Shown here one piece after another: positions 1 through 27,849 of a stretch of 64,000 nt of DNA (its first letter is position 1; each line of letters starts with the position of its first letter). The position numbers and the translations under genes were made by a program. Below the pieces are notes generated by a model that saw only the letters and a list, made by a program, of their open reading frames with translations, was not told the DNA's origin and did no database searches. The stretch lies in NCBI GenBank assembly GCA_003993805.1, contig RSEF01000017.1, positions 7,526,431 to 7,590,430 on the forward strand. The letters are read 5' to 3'. The DNA is from Himantopus leucocephalus (taxonomy: Eukaryota > Chordata > Aves > Charadriiformes > Recurvirostridae).

Positions 1-13352
<13,352 letters not shown>

Positions 13353-16300
13353 CTAGTAAGGAAATTTCTCTGCGCCGCTCCCGATCTGCCTTTTAATGAA
13401 AGAGAACCAGAAAAATGCCATCAAATGGATTATTCAGCCACAGACAAGTAAGAAGTAAAACACGCACAACTGCTAGAACCGCAGATATTCAGTGAGCAGA
13501 CACAGTTAAGTTACAAGGTTTTAAACCCCTCCTCTTTAGTCACAAGAAGGTTGTGGGATTTAAGATTCACAAACTAGATGAAAAGAACTGCAGGAACACA
13601 CTTGTCACAGCATCATTTTTTTCTGCCACTCCAGTGATGAAAGAGGTGAGCTTCTTTAATTATGTGGTCAACATAGTCCTTGCTTTAAAAGAGTAAGTCT
13701 AACAATAAGCAGCTATGCACAAAAATTCCTAAACATAAGTGACATAAAAGCACTGTATCTTATTCCACACTGGAATTTACCATTGGGTTTCCCACTGAAG
13801 CACCGGTAGCCCAGTTTGTAATGTTTAGGATTATGGTTCCACACTGGCCACAGTTAATGACTCGTACCAGCAATTAATGCTTTGAAAGTATCACCTGAAG
13901 GCAACAGAGTTATTTCTTCAAATTCCCTTTTCCCATTTGCTGGCCATGAAAGAGAGTTAAGGAGTTCAAAAAACACTGCTCAAATGAAACAGGTTCAGAC
14001 CCTCGAACCTGTGGGTTCAGCAGTTCTACTATGAATCCTGAAAACACTTCATAAAAAAAAATTACATTTCCCTGTTGCTGGCACCTTCAACACCTTTTTT
14101 AGCTACAAATACACTTTTCACAATGGATGTGGTTTGTTAATTTTTCCACTCTGATCTTTGCTGGCACAACTTGCTGTGATTAACACCCTTCATGCAGGCA
14201 TTCTCTCTACTTTCATTTTGGTTCTTGGAGCTTAAGACAAAGCTGAAACATGGGGAACCCACACACTGTAGAGGTCAACTTTTATGTCAGAAAAGAAACT
14301 TTGCTTACTTTCAATGGATCTTTCTTTCATTTTTTTCAAGCATAATTCTCTGTTCTAAATTTTCTCAAATCTAGGCGCTTAATCTAACCTTTTCACACAT
14401 ATTTTAGATTTCCAGATTTCTTGTTGTAAAGCCTCCACTTCAAGCCTAAAACTGCTGGCAGCTTTATTATACCATCTGCTAGGTCCCATCTTAGGGTTGC
14501 AACTCTGTGTTGGAGTAACAAAACACTATACATATTGGACCTTCCCACCCTTCACCCTTTCTGAAACTCATCCAGCTGAAAGCACGTTTTAAGCACAGTC
14601 AGAAATCACTCTTTCTGAAAGAAACTGTATCTGACCAGAGGCTACAACCTCCCCCAGCAATGCCGTATCAAACACGATTTCCAGGTAAGAGGATTAGTCC
14701 ATCACGCATTATGTACAAAATAAAGCACAGACCACAAACATGCTGGATACAGCCAGTTTGCAAACGCACTGCGATCTGCAACTAGCCGAGTAAAGCCCAT
14801 CCAAAGGCTGCTGCCAGGGGGCAAGTTTCTAACCAATCAACCTGGCACCACGTAGAGTTCATTCTTGCATTGCAGGATATAAATCAGGCCTGGCAAGAGC
14901 AAGAAGCTGCATGCTAGGCAGCAAGCAGCACGGCCAGCAATAGAGGAAGAAAAGTATTTTCTGTCACTCAGTAACAGCACCCACAGGATGCTCAGAAAAA
15001 ACATCAAGCTCCACAAGAAGCCCCTCACAGCCACCTTTGCTGGACCACCACACGGGGCTGCAGCACGAAGGCTTGTGGATGCAACAGAGCTGGCCGGCAT
15101 TCTTGAAGCACCTTTTCCTGCAGAGTAGCAAAGAGATCTTTGGCTCCAGTCTGGTTCAATCTTTGCTCAGATGGTCACCATGTGCCAAAGAAAACAATAG
15201 CTCCTCCCTCACTCGCCCATTTCCACCGTATTTTATTAGTAGGACAGACATAAAAGAGAAAGGGAGAAAAACCCCCACTGATTAGCACGGACTTGGCAGG
15301 AATGTATAAGCTGGACTGAGAACAATGACCTGTTTGAACTGGCAGAGTGGTGGTAAGCCCTGGACCAGGGCGAATAGCAGAGGGTGCTGCGCACCAGCCC
15401 TCAGCTGCACTGGCGGGAGCACAGCCACCTGCTTTTACAGGTACATCGAGCTTTGCTGAGAGCGCCTGGCTCAGGGTCTGTCCACACCATGTCAATCCTG
15501 TACCAACCTCACACAATCTCAAGCAGTAAAATCCACTTTGAGGTTTAGAAAACTCAAACCAGACAAAATCAGTAGGCATTAGGAAAAAACAAACAAACAA
15601 ACAAACCTACTACATCAGGTTTGGGAGTTAGCTGGTTAACAGAAAATCCCTGAGTTCCTGAAAGTCAGCATGCAAACAGCACGGGTAACGCTGCCAAAGA
15701 GAAACCCTGACAACCAGTTATGTAACTGGGTCTCAGCTGCCTCTTGATTACATCTTGTATCATTAAAAGGATGCGGGAGGAATAAACAACCACTTCAGAG
15801 CAGAGGAGCTGGGGACATGCCAGGATAAAGCCCCTTGTCAAACTTTCTGGGACAGCCACAACTGCTGTCTGGATAAGTGAAATTGACTTTGAACTCCTTC
15901 AACGCTTTGAAGCTGAAAATGCGAAACACAGCTTTCTTTCTGTGCTCTGTGTGTGCTCCAAAGGGGAAAACAAGTCCACGGAGAGGTGAGGCACTTTCCA
16001 TACGGTCACTGTGCAAAGAGGCTGCAGAGGCGCTGAGCGCCCTCGCAGCCATCCCGCAGGCAGGACCTTGCTGCCTGTCCCTCCTGACGGCGGCCAGCTG
16101 CAGATCTGAGCTAGTTCATGGGTGCACTGGACAGGGGCATCACTCGGCACCCAGGTCACCCACAGCACTCCAGAAAGGCCATGGAACCTCCCAAGTCTGT
16201 TACAACACTGGACTATTCTCCCATCACACAGCGAAGCAGGGGATCCAGGCAGGGATCATCAAGGCCTTCCAGTCTTGCAGAGCAAAGCCATTTCTGATAT

Positions 16301-19300
16301 AAATGAAGCTCATTAAGAATTGAATTGCCTGTCTGCATGCTTATTATTAGGACAGCTAGAACCAGAAGGCACATGCCGATGCTGACAACCGAAAACTGGC
16401 AGCTTCAGCAAAGCCTCTGACCTGCGCTCAGGGTCCCCATGTCCAATAGCTGACCCTGAAGAAAGCATTAGCCCCTGTTACAGAGAAATATATATACATT
16501 TTACAAAAAAGTAATCAATCACCAGCATTTCTGCAAGGTTTCTTGAGGTCTTTGGGGGAAGGTTCACTTTCAGTTTCAGCATGGAGCTCACCTCTTCCCA
16601 TTCTCAGCACTAGCAATGTCTCCTGCAATATCCAGGGACAGCACCAGAGTGCAAAATAGCAAGTGTCTCAGAGGAATCAGAAAATACTGCAGCACAACCA
16701 GTTACATTAGAGGCCCCAGGGTACAAATAACTGCACCAGGATCGCTTCTTGGGCAGAAAGCTCGACTACCCGGGAGTCTTCATGTCCACATCATGTTACC
16801 CTGGATTTGATGTGTGGGCCTTGACCTCATCTAACTGCCTTTTAAAGGTGTATGTTCTAATCCAGAGAGCAATGATGACCTCTTAAGTGCCAGAGTATGC
16901 AAGTCTTGGAGATAGAACACGGATCTACCAAGCATGGGGAGCCTGTTCTGTGAAAAGAAAACCTTGAGTTACTGGCACTGGTTAACAACTGGAAACCCCT
17001 GAGCTGAAAATACAGCCAAAGGGAAAGACTCCTGACAAACAGGATTGTCTGCAAAGCTCTTTGTAAATCTATGTATGAAGGAGGCTGGGTTGCTGGTGTT
17101 TTATTCACAAGACTTCAATGGAGCTTGAATACCTGGAAGTTAGCCAGCCTTAATTGAGCAGGGCAAACAGATTTATGAAAGGTAACACACACACTAGAAA
17201 GAATCACTTCAGCTACTCACACACCACTGAGCTCTACACTGAGCACAATCACTCGGGCAAAGGACCAGAGACCACTGCAGACCCTCACTCCTTGCTCACT
17301 TCACAGCAGCACTCACAAACACAAAACAAAGCAACAGGATGGAGATTAACAGTGAAAAGGCTTTTCTCCAGAAGCAGGAAGATTTTTGACCTGAAATTTT
17401 AAGAAAATTGTGCAGAAACTCACAGGTTGCAAAAGCAAAAGAATAGAGAAGAAGTGTTTGGAGTTGATGTTAACCTGAATTCCATCGTGGTTCCATGTTC
17501 CATTGGTAACATGAAACCTTTTAAAAAACATAGTATAGTTTTTCAGAAGATTAGCGATGTTTACTCTTCTTTAAATACACATGGTCAATTTTGTTGGTAC
17601 TTCTCGTAGTTAAATGTTTATCTGTCAACAGGGAGATACCGCGGCTTCTCCTGGAACGTGTCTCACCAAGAATCTCCTATTTATGAAACAGTCGCCACTT
17701 GCCTCAGCGATGAAAGACACCACTGGCTGCCCTTGGAAGAGCTTTGGTGAAACAGCATGACCAGGTGCCCTAGGGGCTTAGTGCCAGATGCACTTATATC
17801 CTGTAGAAGCCCTGCTTGGGCCAGGCAGGGATCATCAGCTAGCGGGCAAGGGACCAGACAAACGATGAGCATTCAGTTCCTAGGAGAGACTGCTTCGTAA
17901 GGAGGGGAGCAACATTAGAATATCAGCATCAAAGTACAGAGTCAATAGGATCAATGAAGAGCTGTGCATAGCAAGTCTAGGCCACAAGAAGCCACTTGCT
18001 GTCATTCTGTTGCATTGTTTCTACCGGGAGCTGCTAAGATTTGTTGGTCCACCTGAAAAACGGCCTGCCGAGATCCCGAATGTGCCACCAAGTCCTGCCA
18101 GACAGAGAGGAGCAAGTCAGCCGTCTGCAGTGCAGAGAAAAGATAGACACCCTGTAGCAAAGCTGATTCACAAGGGGGGCACCCTCCTTTCTTAGCCAAA
18201 CGGGTGTATTTGGCACTACCAATTCTTTTAATTCTGCACAATTCCATCTTCTCTCTGCCTCTGCCATGAATCCTGTCTCCTTGTAAAAACAGGGAATGGG
18301 AGATCAGGATCACATCTCCCATGATTTATTGCAGAGGTATGCTGCTAGCTGAGTAATACTGTTGGAGACTGTCTGCCAGAAGACTTGCCTGCTGGCCAGC
18401 CCCATCATCAGGCATCTAAGCCAAGCCACCCTGGATTTGAGACATGCAGCAGGACCATGAAGAGGCGAGGAAGTGTCTTCTGGACAGCGTATCTACCATT
18501 AACTCTGCAGCAGAGAGCTGTACAGGCAGAGATAAAACATGACAACAGGGGGGACAGAAAGGGCATGTCCTGTAAGATGACTTGACCTCATATTCTCAGC
18601 TCTGTCTTCACCAAGCTCACCTGCTGCCCCCTCTCACAAACGTACCAACAGGTTGGGAGTCACAACTACTGTTACTGAACCACCGCACAGTGCTAGAGAA
18701 AATCGATCTCCATAATCTCAGGTTTGGCCTGTGAAATACAGAAGCCTCACCTTTCTGCTAAACAACTTTCCCAGCGCTGGGGAGGCAGGCAGCAGAGAAA
18801 GGCAGCAGAAAGGGTAGATTTGTAACTTACTGCAAAACAGATAAAGCAGACTGGAGTCTGGAGCTGAGCTCAATTGTATTTACACAAAAACATTAAGGAG
18901 GTCTGTGGTCCGTTCTGTAAGGGCTGGACAGACAATGCCACACCCTGAAAAGGAACCCTGACCTCCAGTAATTGAGGATGCAGACAAAGATAAGAAATAG
19001 TTCATCTTGAGAGTGTGAGACTATGGCACGGAGTAAAAAAAAAAAAATAAAAATCCAGCCAGAAAGCTTGTCCACAGCCCACAGAAAGTACTTAGGAGAT
19101 CCTGTGCTCATGCAACTCCCCCTCCTTTTCAAGCAGCAGAAAACCCAAGGTGTGCAGTAAATTCTTTTCTTGAAAGGCACATCTGTCTACAGCAGCCCTC
19201 CAGAGAGAAACAGCCTGTTTTCTGCCCATCTGCCCCATCACGCTGTAAAGAAGGAACAGACCCCTCGGTGCCAGCTTGTCAGGAAGGAATAGCTGTATCT

Positions 19301-22300
19301 CTAACCCAAGAGGAAGCACTGCAGGGCATTCCCTTAGAATCAGGAATTGATTACTGCAGGGAGGCAGCAAAGTATCTTGCAAAGCACCAACTACCAATGT
19401 CACACTCGTTGCGCTCTCATCCAGGCCACAAAGGTGTTAAATGAGACAAGCCGCAGCACAAACTGACTCCAATGCCTCTATCTATAAACATCGCCAGGCT
19501 CAGAAGCAATGACTTCCTCTATTTCTATTGTGTCTTGCCGCAGAAGTGCCTAAAGGAGCATATTTCTTCGCCGTTTCACATTTCAGAGGCAAAACGCACA
19601 GAAGACAGAGCAGCTCAGTTCAGCAAGAACCACCTGTGGCTTCAACAAAACCAGACCCCAACTGCTCTCGTACAAGAGGAAAGGGAAGTGACCTAGTGAT
19701 CTCCATGGGCTGCCTGCAGAAGGAGGGCTCATATTCAAATGCAAATCTTTACCCTTAAAAGTTGTACTTCCGCTCTGGCTCCTCCACAACCAAGGCCCAG
19801 AGCTGAAGCATGCTAGCTACACCCCCTACAGTGATTCTGCCTTCCACTTCGCCCTGTTCAGGTTCCTCCGAGAGCTGAACGCCTGGGGAGAATACACAGA
19901 TACAACATCCTGTTCCCCCAACACCAAAGCAAGGAGGCTGATCACGAGCAAGCAATTTAAATCCAAAGACAAAAGAAATCCCTGGCGTAATGCTCTGCTG
20001 GCAAAACCTGTTCAGAAACCTCCTGGCAACATTCAGCTGAACTGTAAGGTAAACTGGGCATTTAGGTATCTGAGCAACAACAGACTGCAAAGAGCTGGTA
20101 GGGATCTCCTGATGGGTAACAGGGTGGGCACTATCAGTCCTATTCTACAGGCACAGAAAACAGCTTGCTCAAGTAACAGGGACAGAGGTCCCTGAGCTCA
20201 CGCTTCTGCCCCCAGCCACCCAAACCTGCACTGCCAAGTCCCTCAAAGAAAATGCAGCTCTCGATCACGAAGGAGCAGAGTAGTAAAGAAGACTCAAACG
20301 AGGAGGGAACGCACTGCAGCAGTATCTGCCACGTCTAGAACCACCTCTTCCAGCAGAAGAGACTGATTGTCCACTGGACTGACAGTGGAGCCAATACTGC
20401 TCACTGCTTCAGAGAAGCCCACAAGGGCAGGAGGCAATGACACAGCGTGAACTGTTCTCATGCCCTTGCACCAGGTCTTTGGAGTGACAGCTCAAGCCAA
20501 AGACACTTCCATCACTAACAACTAAACTGAACACCACTGCAAGCCTCCAAATTGTTAGGCATCGCTCACCTTGGAGAGCCCTACACAGCCAGGGCAAGGA
20601 ACAGTGGAAAGACTAGGATCGACTGCTGCCAGAGAAAAGATGCATTCTGAGGAGTGCATTCTCAGTGGAGTGAAATTATTCCAGTGAAGCCAAACATTTC
20701 ACAAATCCTTCACCTGGTCCCAAGCTCAGCAACTTTCTGAGCAGTGAACATAGGTTTTATAGCAAACAGGCAGAGAGGAAATCAGAGATGTCACAGCTCC
20801 AAGAGATGAAATTAGAGCAAAGCTGGCAGTATTATGGGTTAACAATTCTTTTTTTTCAGGAACAGATACAGCTCTTTCCACACAAATGCCATCAGCTGTT
20901 GACTAAGCAGCTCTGTTTCCTCTGCAGTCTCAGGAAGGATCACACTGGAATGGGGAGGTGGGTGTTTACCTTGTGCCAACGAGCCTCACTCTACCAGATC
21001 TGGGCTTTGGTAACACCTCTCCACACTCTCAGGCTGCCTGCTGACTTCAGGGCCTCAGCTCCCACTCAGGTTACGCACAAAAGGTTATCTTTACGAAGAG
21101 AAAGACTAGAGAGAAAACCCGATGCTATTAATCAGCAGGCAGTAAACGCCAATCCCTCACTGCACACACAAGGGAGAGGTTCCTGTACCCCCCTGCTGAA
21201 CAGATCCCCCAAGTCCTGTTCTTCCCCCAGGTGCTGACGGGAGCTCCTGTTGGAGGTACCCTTACTGCCAGCCAGGCCAGCACCAACACACACACACTGC
21301 AGGGTAAAAAGCTGCCTTGGCAAGAACTGAATAGATCTCTCTCTATCAGATTTCTCCAATTTCCCACAGCCATCAGACTGATGCAGCCAGTTCAAACCAT
21401 TAATAAGATTACAAGCAGTGCAGACAGATTCTTAAACACTGCAGATGCTGAAGCCTCCAAGGAAGTATTCCTCCAGGTTCCCCAATTTTAAGAACACTAG
21501 AGCAACGCGGCATTTCACAGCAACCTTTCATAGAGGAAGCCTATTCATAGGAGCCATTTGCACTACAAATGAATGCCAAGGATGCTAACAGGAATCTGAT
21601 GGGTAAAGGACACAGCTACAAAGTGGTAAGAAACTGCAACATTACATGCAGTGTCGTTCAGTACTCTGAAAAATAGGAGGTTGAGGTAGCTTTAGCTTTT
21701 CTGGAGAGCAAAGCAACTCAGACTATGCACAAGACATCTGGACTGCGCCAAGCCGGACAGGAAGTGAAAACATTTCACAGATGCTTTAATTTACATAGAT
21801 ATTTGCACTGCATAACTGACAAGGTGTTTAAGCATCATCACTTCTATTTTCCAGATAGGAAAATGATACTGCAGAACTCTGCAGCTATGCTGAGTGGCAG
21901 AGCAAGAAACAGACCCTTCATCTCCTACTTTCCGGGGCTGGAAACCACCCTCTGAATCACAGTGCTTTCCTAATGCGGTGGGGCCAGGAGCAACATGAAG
22001 GCCTGCTCCAGAGGAGTTCTGGAGGAACAGGTCTGCATGCTGGGATGGGGAACGCTGCAAACACCTCCTAAATGAACTGACCTACACGCCGCTTTCACTG
22101 CAACAGGATCACAGGCATCGCTAAAGGCAACATTCTGCTCAGATGCAGAACACTAACACCATAACAACACTCAGATCTCATGAAGCTGCTCCTAAATGAC
22201 GGTTCGTGAAGTTTCAATTGCTAGGTGGGAGCTTGATTCTTTGGTTATTTCAGAAAAAGATAAGCCCATATTTCATACGATTCCAGCCATGAAGAAGCGT

Positions 22301-25300
22301 TTCTTGAGGTTGTCCCTACTCCCCTGCCTGCTTCACAGCCCACTCCAAACTCTGAACAAGAGCACTCAAGGCTTTTGTACAGGCTCCCAGCCCACATACA
22401 GGTAGGAAGAGCTGAAGAACCTACCCCACAGCAGAACCCTTCCAAAAAAATCACTAAATTCCCACACAAGAAGCGCCTGTGGGAGGCAAAGTCCCAGTGC
22501 AAACTCTTCAAACCTGTCTCTATTCACTCCTTGCAGCACCATCACTACAATTCCTGTCCAAAATGTCTCAACAGCTACCCATGAAAGAGTCCTCCACCAA
22601 GCCTCTTCCAACAGGGTGCAAACTCTGCAAATACTATATAGTTTACTCCTCTTAAGTGCTACTTACCTGAAATTCAAAGGCTGTTCAGGATGGTCCCAAC
22701 AGCTCATTGAAGCCCCGTGGACATTTGAAGTACTACAGTCCAACAGAGTAGTCCTCTTGGCCAGATTTTAGGGTGCTGTTAGCAAGTCCTTGCTTTCTTC
22801 CTGGTATTTTTCCTGTATTTCTTTGCACTTAAGCCTGGCTCCCCTTCACCTCCTCTGCACTTTTGCATGTTTCAAATCTGGCCATTACCTCTTCCTTTTC
22901 ACTCAAGGTATGGTTGTCTTCACCAGTCCTCCATGAAATAACCCGTCGTCTCCTGAAGATGTAACAGTGAGCTCTCTTGTCCCTTCCAGTTTATCAGCAC
23001 TTTCCTGAAAATTTAAGTGCTCGGAACCAAAATACGGATGCTGTATTTTGGCTGTAAGTACAATAACCTCCCGCAGAACTGCGCATACACCTTTTAATAT
23101 CTCAAAACCACCTCCTGTCCCTCACAGACTCCACAGCACTGCAAGTCAAGCAGCTACACAACCAACCAATGCCACAGGTAAATACAAGCAATCCAGGGCT
23201 ACTAGACCAGCCTCCAGCCTACTTCAATTATGGATCCAATGCTCCCAGACAAAAAAAAAATAAATAAATAAAAAATACATCAGGATTTACATTTACAGCT
23301 ATACACATCCCAACAGGTTTGCTCCGAAATAAATGTCTCAAGCTCAAACTTCTCAGTTACTTCTATGCAGGAAGCACGTACATCGTAAGAGAACATCCTG
23401 AATACCAGTACAAGTTGCTAACTAAAAATGAGCCCAGGCTACATTTCAGTGAGGCTTAACACTTAACCCATTGTTTGTTTAGTGGCCAGCCCAGCTTAAG
23501 CCACAACAACCTCCTGCTTTAGCCCCATTTTTTCCCTCCTGTGGGAAAGAACAACTCTCTAACGAAACCAGATAGGTTTCGCACGTACCTGCAAAACCCC
23601 CTTCAGAAGGTGCTTTCCAGGAGCACGCTGTCATAACTTTCATAACAAATTCACATAATTTCAGCAGTTAGAAAAAGCCGTTCTGCAAAGGAGAGCTGCA
23701 CCTCCCCAGCCTTTACCTGTTCACTGTGCTTTCACCTCATTGTCTGATACCTGACAGACTCACAGTTTTATTTCTTCTGTTCCAAATGACAAACTAGTGA
23801 TAAGGAGCTGTGAAATTATCGACCTATTAGGAGAATGAGTCAGTGCCACATGAAAAACAAAACCCACTTACAAGGCACGATTAGCTGAAGAGCAAGGTCT
23901 GATACTGAGGCAACACACTCTTTCCCAAGTTGCAGAATAAATGAGGAGTCTAGTAAAGAAGAACAGAGACCACCTTGGAATAGACCCTCTCTCTCCCTCC
24001 CTCCCCTACAGTTACCATTCTGTAAGTTTCTCCTGTTTATATTGCTTCTACTCCTACAACAAGCAAATACACAATTACAAGTGGAAATGTCACTATAGCA
24101 AAGTCTCTTTGTACAGACTATCCTCATAAAAGAAAAAGTAAAATGGCTTACTACTATTTTCAATGCAGCACCACTTAAAGTTAGACCAGCTCACCCTTAA
24201 ATACTTTCAATTACTCAGGTAAGTACAATGAAGGCCTTAAGCAACCAACACTTTTGAATCTTAAATAGGCAGGTAATTCTGTAATGGAGAATCTAACAGG
24301 CTCTGTACTGTACAGCGCAAACTGGAAGCATCACCAGACATGCCAAAACCACCACTCTCATTTTTCCCAGTTGCACCTCAGATGCGATACTCTACAGGAT
24401 AAGGAGGATGCAGTACGGGAATTGGATGCTACGCAAAAGCATCAGTGCCACACACACGAGGACTGAGGGTTGTTTGCCTTTATGCCATCACTCAGTCCGA
24501 TACCACAGCACACTGCATCAGGCACAAGGCACATACAGACTCTAATGCCACCCCTACTTTTAGAAGGAGGTTGTTCAAGTAAATTAGCCTTTGAAGTTAG
24601 GTTTTACACAAAGCTTTAATAAAAGGCTTTATTAAAATCTAACTACAAAGTTAAATCATTTTAATAAAAATTCTTTAGGAACCGTACTCATATTTATTAA
24701 AACACTTTTAAACCCTGCATCTCCTTTCCAGCATTTGTATGGACTATTTACTCACTTTTCAGGCTTCAGCCAGTTGGCTGAGTTTCACTTTTAAGCTCTC
24801 ATGCACACACAGAAAAAGAAAAAAAGAAGCCCACAGTTCATCAAAAAAATGCACTGTAAGACCAAATAAAAAAATCTCTGAATTTAGAAAAAACAAGGCA
24901 CCAAGGCACTATATAATGACAACTTTGGAAACCTATATAAAACTTGTGGTTTACTACTTACTTTTTTTTTTTTAAGTCAAGGTATCTGCTCAAGTCATGT
25001 AGAAATATATTTTCTTATCAGTGAAGGCTGCTGAAAGCATCCTAAAATGTGAGACATCTAGTCTACTCAAGCCCTGCAGAAAAGTAGACCAGACCAACAA
25101 GTAAAAAAAAGGAATCAACTTATATTCAACATACATATCAAATTAAGCACGAAACCAAAATACAGCTAACAGCAGATGTACTCATACTGGCTTGAGGAAA
25201 CACGTAATTTAAAAAAAAAAAAACAACAACCAACAAACAAACCAGCAATCTCAAACAGTATTTGTGATTTGTCTCAGTTTGATTTTTAATCTGAACTTTT

Positions 25301-27228
25301 TAACTGTAACAAGAAAAATATTAGACCATTTCAAAGAGGTCATATGGGAGAGGTCTTGTTTATCACACCCCAAAGATAGACTGCTAACTAGGAAGAACCT
25401 CTTCAGCCACAGTACTGAAAGAAGTAGCATCGCCCATGATGAACCCACAAAGATCTCAGGGACCCCAGATGCGTTCCTGATAAACCCAGGCCCATTAACA
25501 ATACTTCATTTTGAGTGAAAAATGCAGGTAGCCATTTCAACTTTTCAGAGAGAAATAATCCCAAAACCATCACTTTCCATCCTCTCTTTAAATTCCACTT
25601 TCAGAATAAGGTCTCAGCCTCCCTCGTCCCTGCCTCTTCCAGGTGACTTTACTCCCCAGTCCCTGGCCCAGAGCTTTTAGAAGACACTGGAGTTTAACTC
25701 CGCCAGCACCTACTGAACGTGGAAAAGGCAGGCCCAGAAGTAACGTGCTTGTCAGTTTACATCTGAGAAATCTGCTTGTCGGGAGCCGATTCTCCAAACT
25801 TGGGCTCTCCAAGGCAGGGACCAGCTATTTATACACGATGAAAGGGCCCATTCCAGTGGAGGCCCCATGTGCAACACAAGGCTTAACACAAACAAAACTT
25901 CCACTATAAACCTTGATTCAGCCCTGGAAGGGGCGGGATGCCTTCCCCCTGAGCAGACTACAGCAGATGATGTAGCCACCACAATGTGCTTATACTTAAT
26001 GCCATTCCTAGAAAGAAACAAAATTACTGAAGTCCTAAACATTTATGTCTATTATATGTTATCACCCCAAACACCAGTAATGTCAACGTACCAATATTTG
26101 ACGAGTTGATACTCAAAAGAGTATCTCACCCTTTGCACCTTCAGAAGACAGAAACAAAACAAAACAACTTTCCTAAGAAAACCCACAACTCCCAGCTCGT
26201 TCAAACCCCCCTTCGCCAGCTCTGACTTTGGGGATGAGGGGCTTTTTCATAGCCACCTTAAGGGAAAACCCCTCCCAGTTCACCACCAACACGACTAAAC
26301 AAACCACCACCACGAAGATGCACAGCACACGCATCCCAGGACCCGCATTAGGCTTTCCCCAGCTTGCAGCCCATCTGCTCCCACCCAGAGATGAAAAACT
26401 CCTTCCTTAAACAAAATAAATAATAAATACGTAAATAAAATCTTTTCAAACCTACCTAACGAGCTCTCCCCAGCACCAAAGCGCACGAACTCCATCCCTG
26501 CTCCCCCAGCCTCAGCCGCTGCCCCGCACACCCCCCGCCAAAAGCCGCATTTCAGCCTCACCGCCCCTTTTGTAGACTCCCGCACAATAACAAACCGACC
26601 GAGCCTTCTGGATGCCACCCTCCCCTCCCCANGTTTTGCTGAGACACACACACACGGCGCGACAAAAATATCTTTGTGTCACACTCCAGACGATGAAGAA
26701 AAACAACCTGCCTTTGCGGCGGGGAGGACCCCCCCCACACACACACCCCGCTTTCCCTCGGCCCCCGTCCGGGGAGCGGGGAGGCGGATGGCGGGGGGGA
26801 GCTCCAGCCCCGCCGCACACAGGGACACCCGCCCACAGGCCCACCCCCCGCCGGCAGCAGCCCGGAGAACGGGCCCCAAGCACAGGCGGCCCCCGCCAGG
26901 CCCCCACCGCGGCGGGCCCGGGCAGGCCCCGCGGCTGCCGCTGGCGCCTCCATCCCCCCGGGGGGGACGGGGAGGAGGAGAAAGGAAAGGGGGGAGTGCG
27001 TGGGGTGGTCTGCACAATAAACACAGGCGGCTACAACAGCCCGAGATGGCGGGGTCGCCCCCACAGCCGGCCCGGCCCCCCCACCGCCAGGCCCCCCGCG
27101 CCGAGCCGGGAGGCCGCGGGGTGCCGCAGCCGCTGGCTCCGGCTCCATTTTAGGGCTGCCTCGTCCCACCTTCCCTCTCCCTCCCCTTCCTCCTCCTCCT
27201 CCCCCCTTCCCCCCTGGGCCCCACTCAC
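13353..27228 (-). other. PRRC2B: PRRC2B intron 1
   Basis: This intron of about 13.9 kb separates the CpG-island first exon from the start-codon exon; intron 1 is also the largest intron in mammalian PRRC2 genes as I recall. It contains only short simple repeats, such as an AAAC run at about 15587-15606 and A-rich tracts near 19037, 23251 and 25211. I found no coding exon, CR1 copy or tRNA. A gtaggt donor-like site lies near 26450-26460, just outside the CpG island, but has no other support as an exon. Confidence 0.7.
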
Positions 27229-27640
27229 CGCCCCAAATATCCGCGGCCGCCGCCGCCGCCGGCCCCCGTTACCCACCTGTGGTGGTGGCGGGGAGCCGGG
27301 AGTGCCTGGGGAGCCGGGTGCGGAGGGGCGATGGGCGCGGGGCGCGGCGGATGGCGGTGGATTGCGCGGCGGCGGCGGCGGCTGCGGGGCGATACGGGTT
27401 CTCGCTGCCGCTCCCTCCTCCTCCTCCTCCTCCCCCTCCTCCCCCGGCCCGGCCTGTCAATCCCGCGCGCGAGGGCGCCGCGCCGCCGCCCTCCGCACAG
27501 CGCCCCCTGCAGGGCCCCGCCGGCGCCGCAGGGGCGGCCCAAGATGGAGGGGGGGAGAAGGCGGGGGGGAGGGGGGCTATGGGGGAGCTGCGGTCATGGC
27601 GGCCGCCTGCTCCCCCACACTCCACCCCACACGCCGTGAG
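27229..27640 (-). other. PRRC2B: PRRC2B exon 1, noncoding (approximate 5' limit)
   Basis: A good minus-strand donor, GGGGCG|gtgagt, ends an exon at 27229. A second, CACCACAG|gtgggt, would end it at 27277. Either could splice to exon 2 at 13352. The 5' limit is a guess inside the CpG island. If the exon extends this far, its RNA would include a long GGA-rich tract (27411-27447), which could form a stable structure in the leader. Confidence 0.5.
27411..27447. repeat. CTC/GGA-rich simple tract in the PRRC2B leader or promoter
   Basis: The plus strand is a run of CTC and CCC units; the minus strand, which is the gene's sense strand, is GGA/GGG-rich with several G-runs and could form a G-quadruplex. 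A similar tract lies at about 27183-27215, just inside intron 1 past the 27229 donor. Confidence 0.7.
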
Positions 27641-27849
27641 GGAGCTCTTCACTCAGAGCCACCAGGGCGGGCGGAGGCGGAGGGAGCTGGGCCTGGCGGG
27701 GCGGGCGGCGAAGCCACCAAAGGCAGCCCCGGCTCCTGTCAGGCGGTGAGGCGCCACGCTCAGGGCCCCACGGTGCTGAGGGAGACCCCGAGCTCATGGC
27801 TGTAGGGTTCATCCCCCGACCGCCATGCCAGGAGGCCGCCTCCAAGGGG

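Larger units (their letters stand above)
26700..27800. promoter_or_regulatory. PRRC2B: CpG island at the PRRC2B 5' end
   Basis: This block of about 1.1 kb is extremely GC- and CpG-rich, with GCC/CGG runs, C-rich tracts and two ATGGCGG sites on the plus strand (about 27045 and 27594) that resemble YY1 sites. It sits immediately 5' of the noncoding PRRC2B exon, as expected for a housekeeping promoter. No TATA box was seen. The single N at 26632 just beside it suggests that this GC-rich sequence was hard to assemble. Transcription start positions cannot be read from the sequence. Confidence 0.85.

Noticed and set aside
26612..27805. A 397-codon plus-strand open frame and several overlapping minus-strand frames in the CpG island
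   Set aside because: They are rich in P, G, R and A, overlap one another on both strands, span an N and match no family. Stop codons are rare by composition in such GC-rich DNA.
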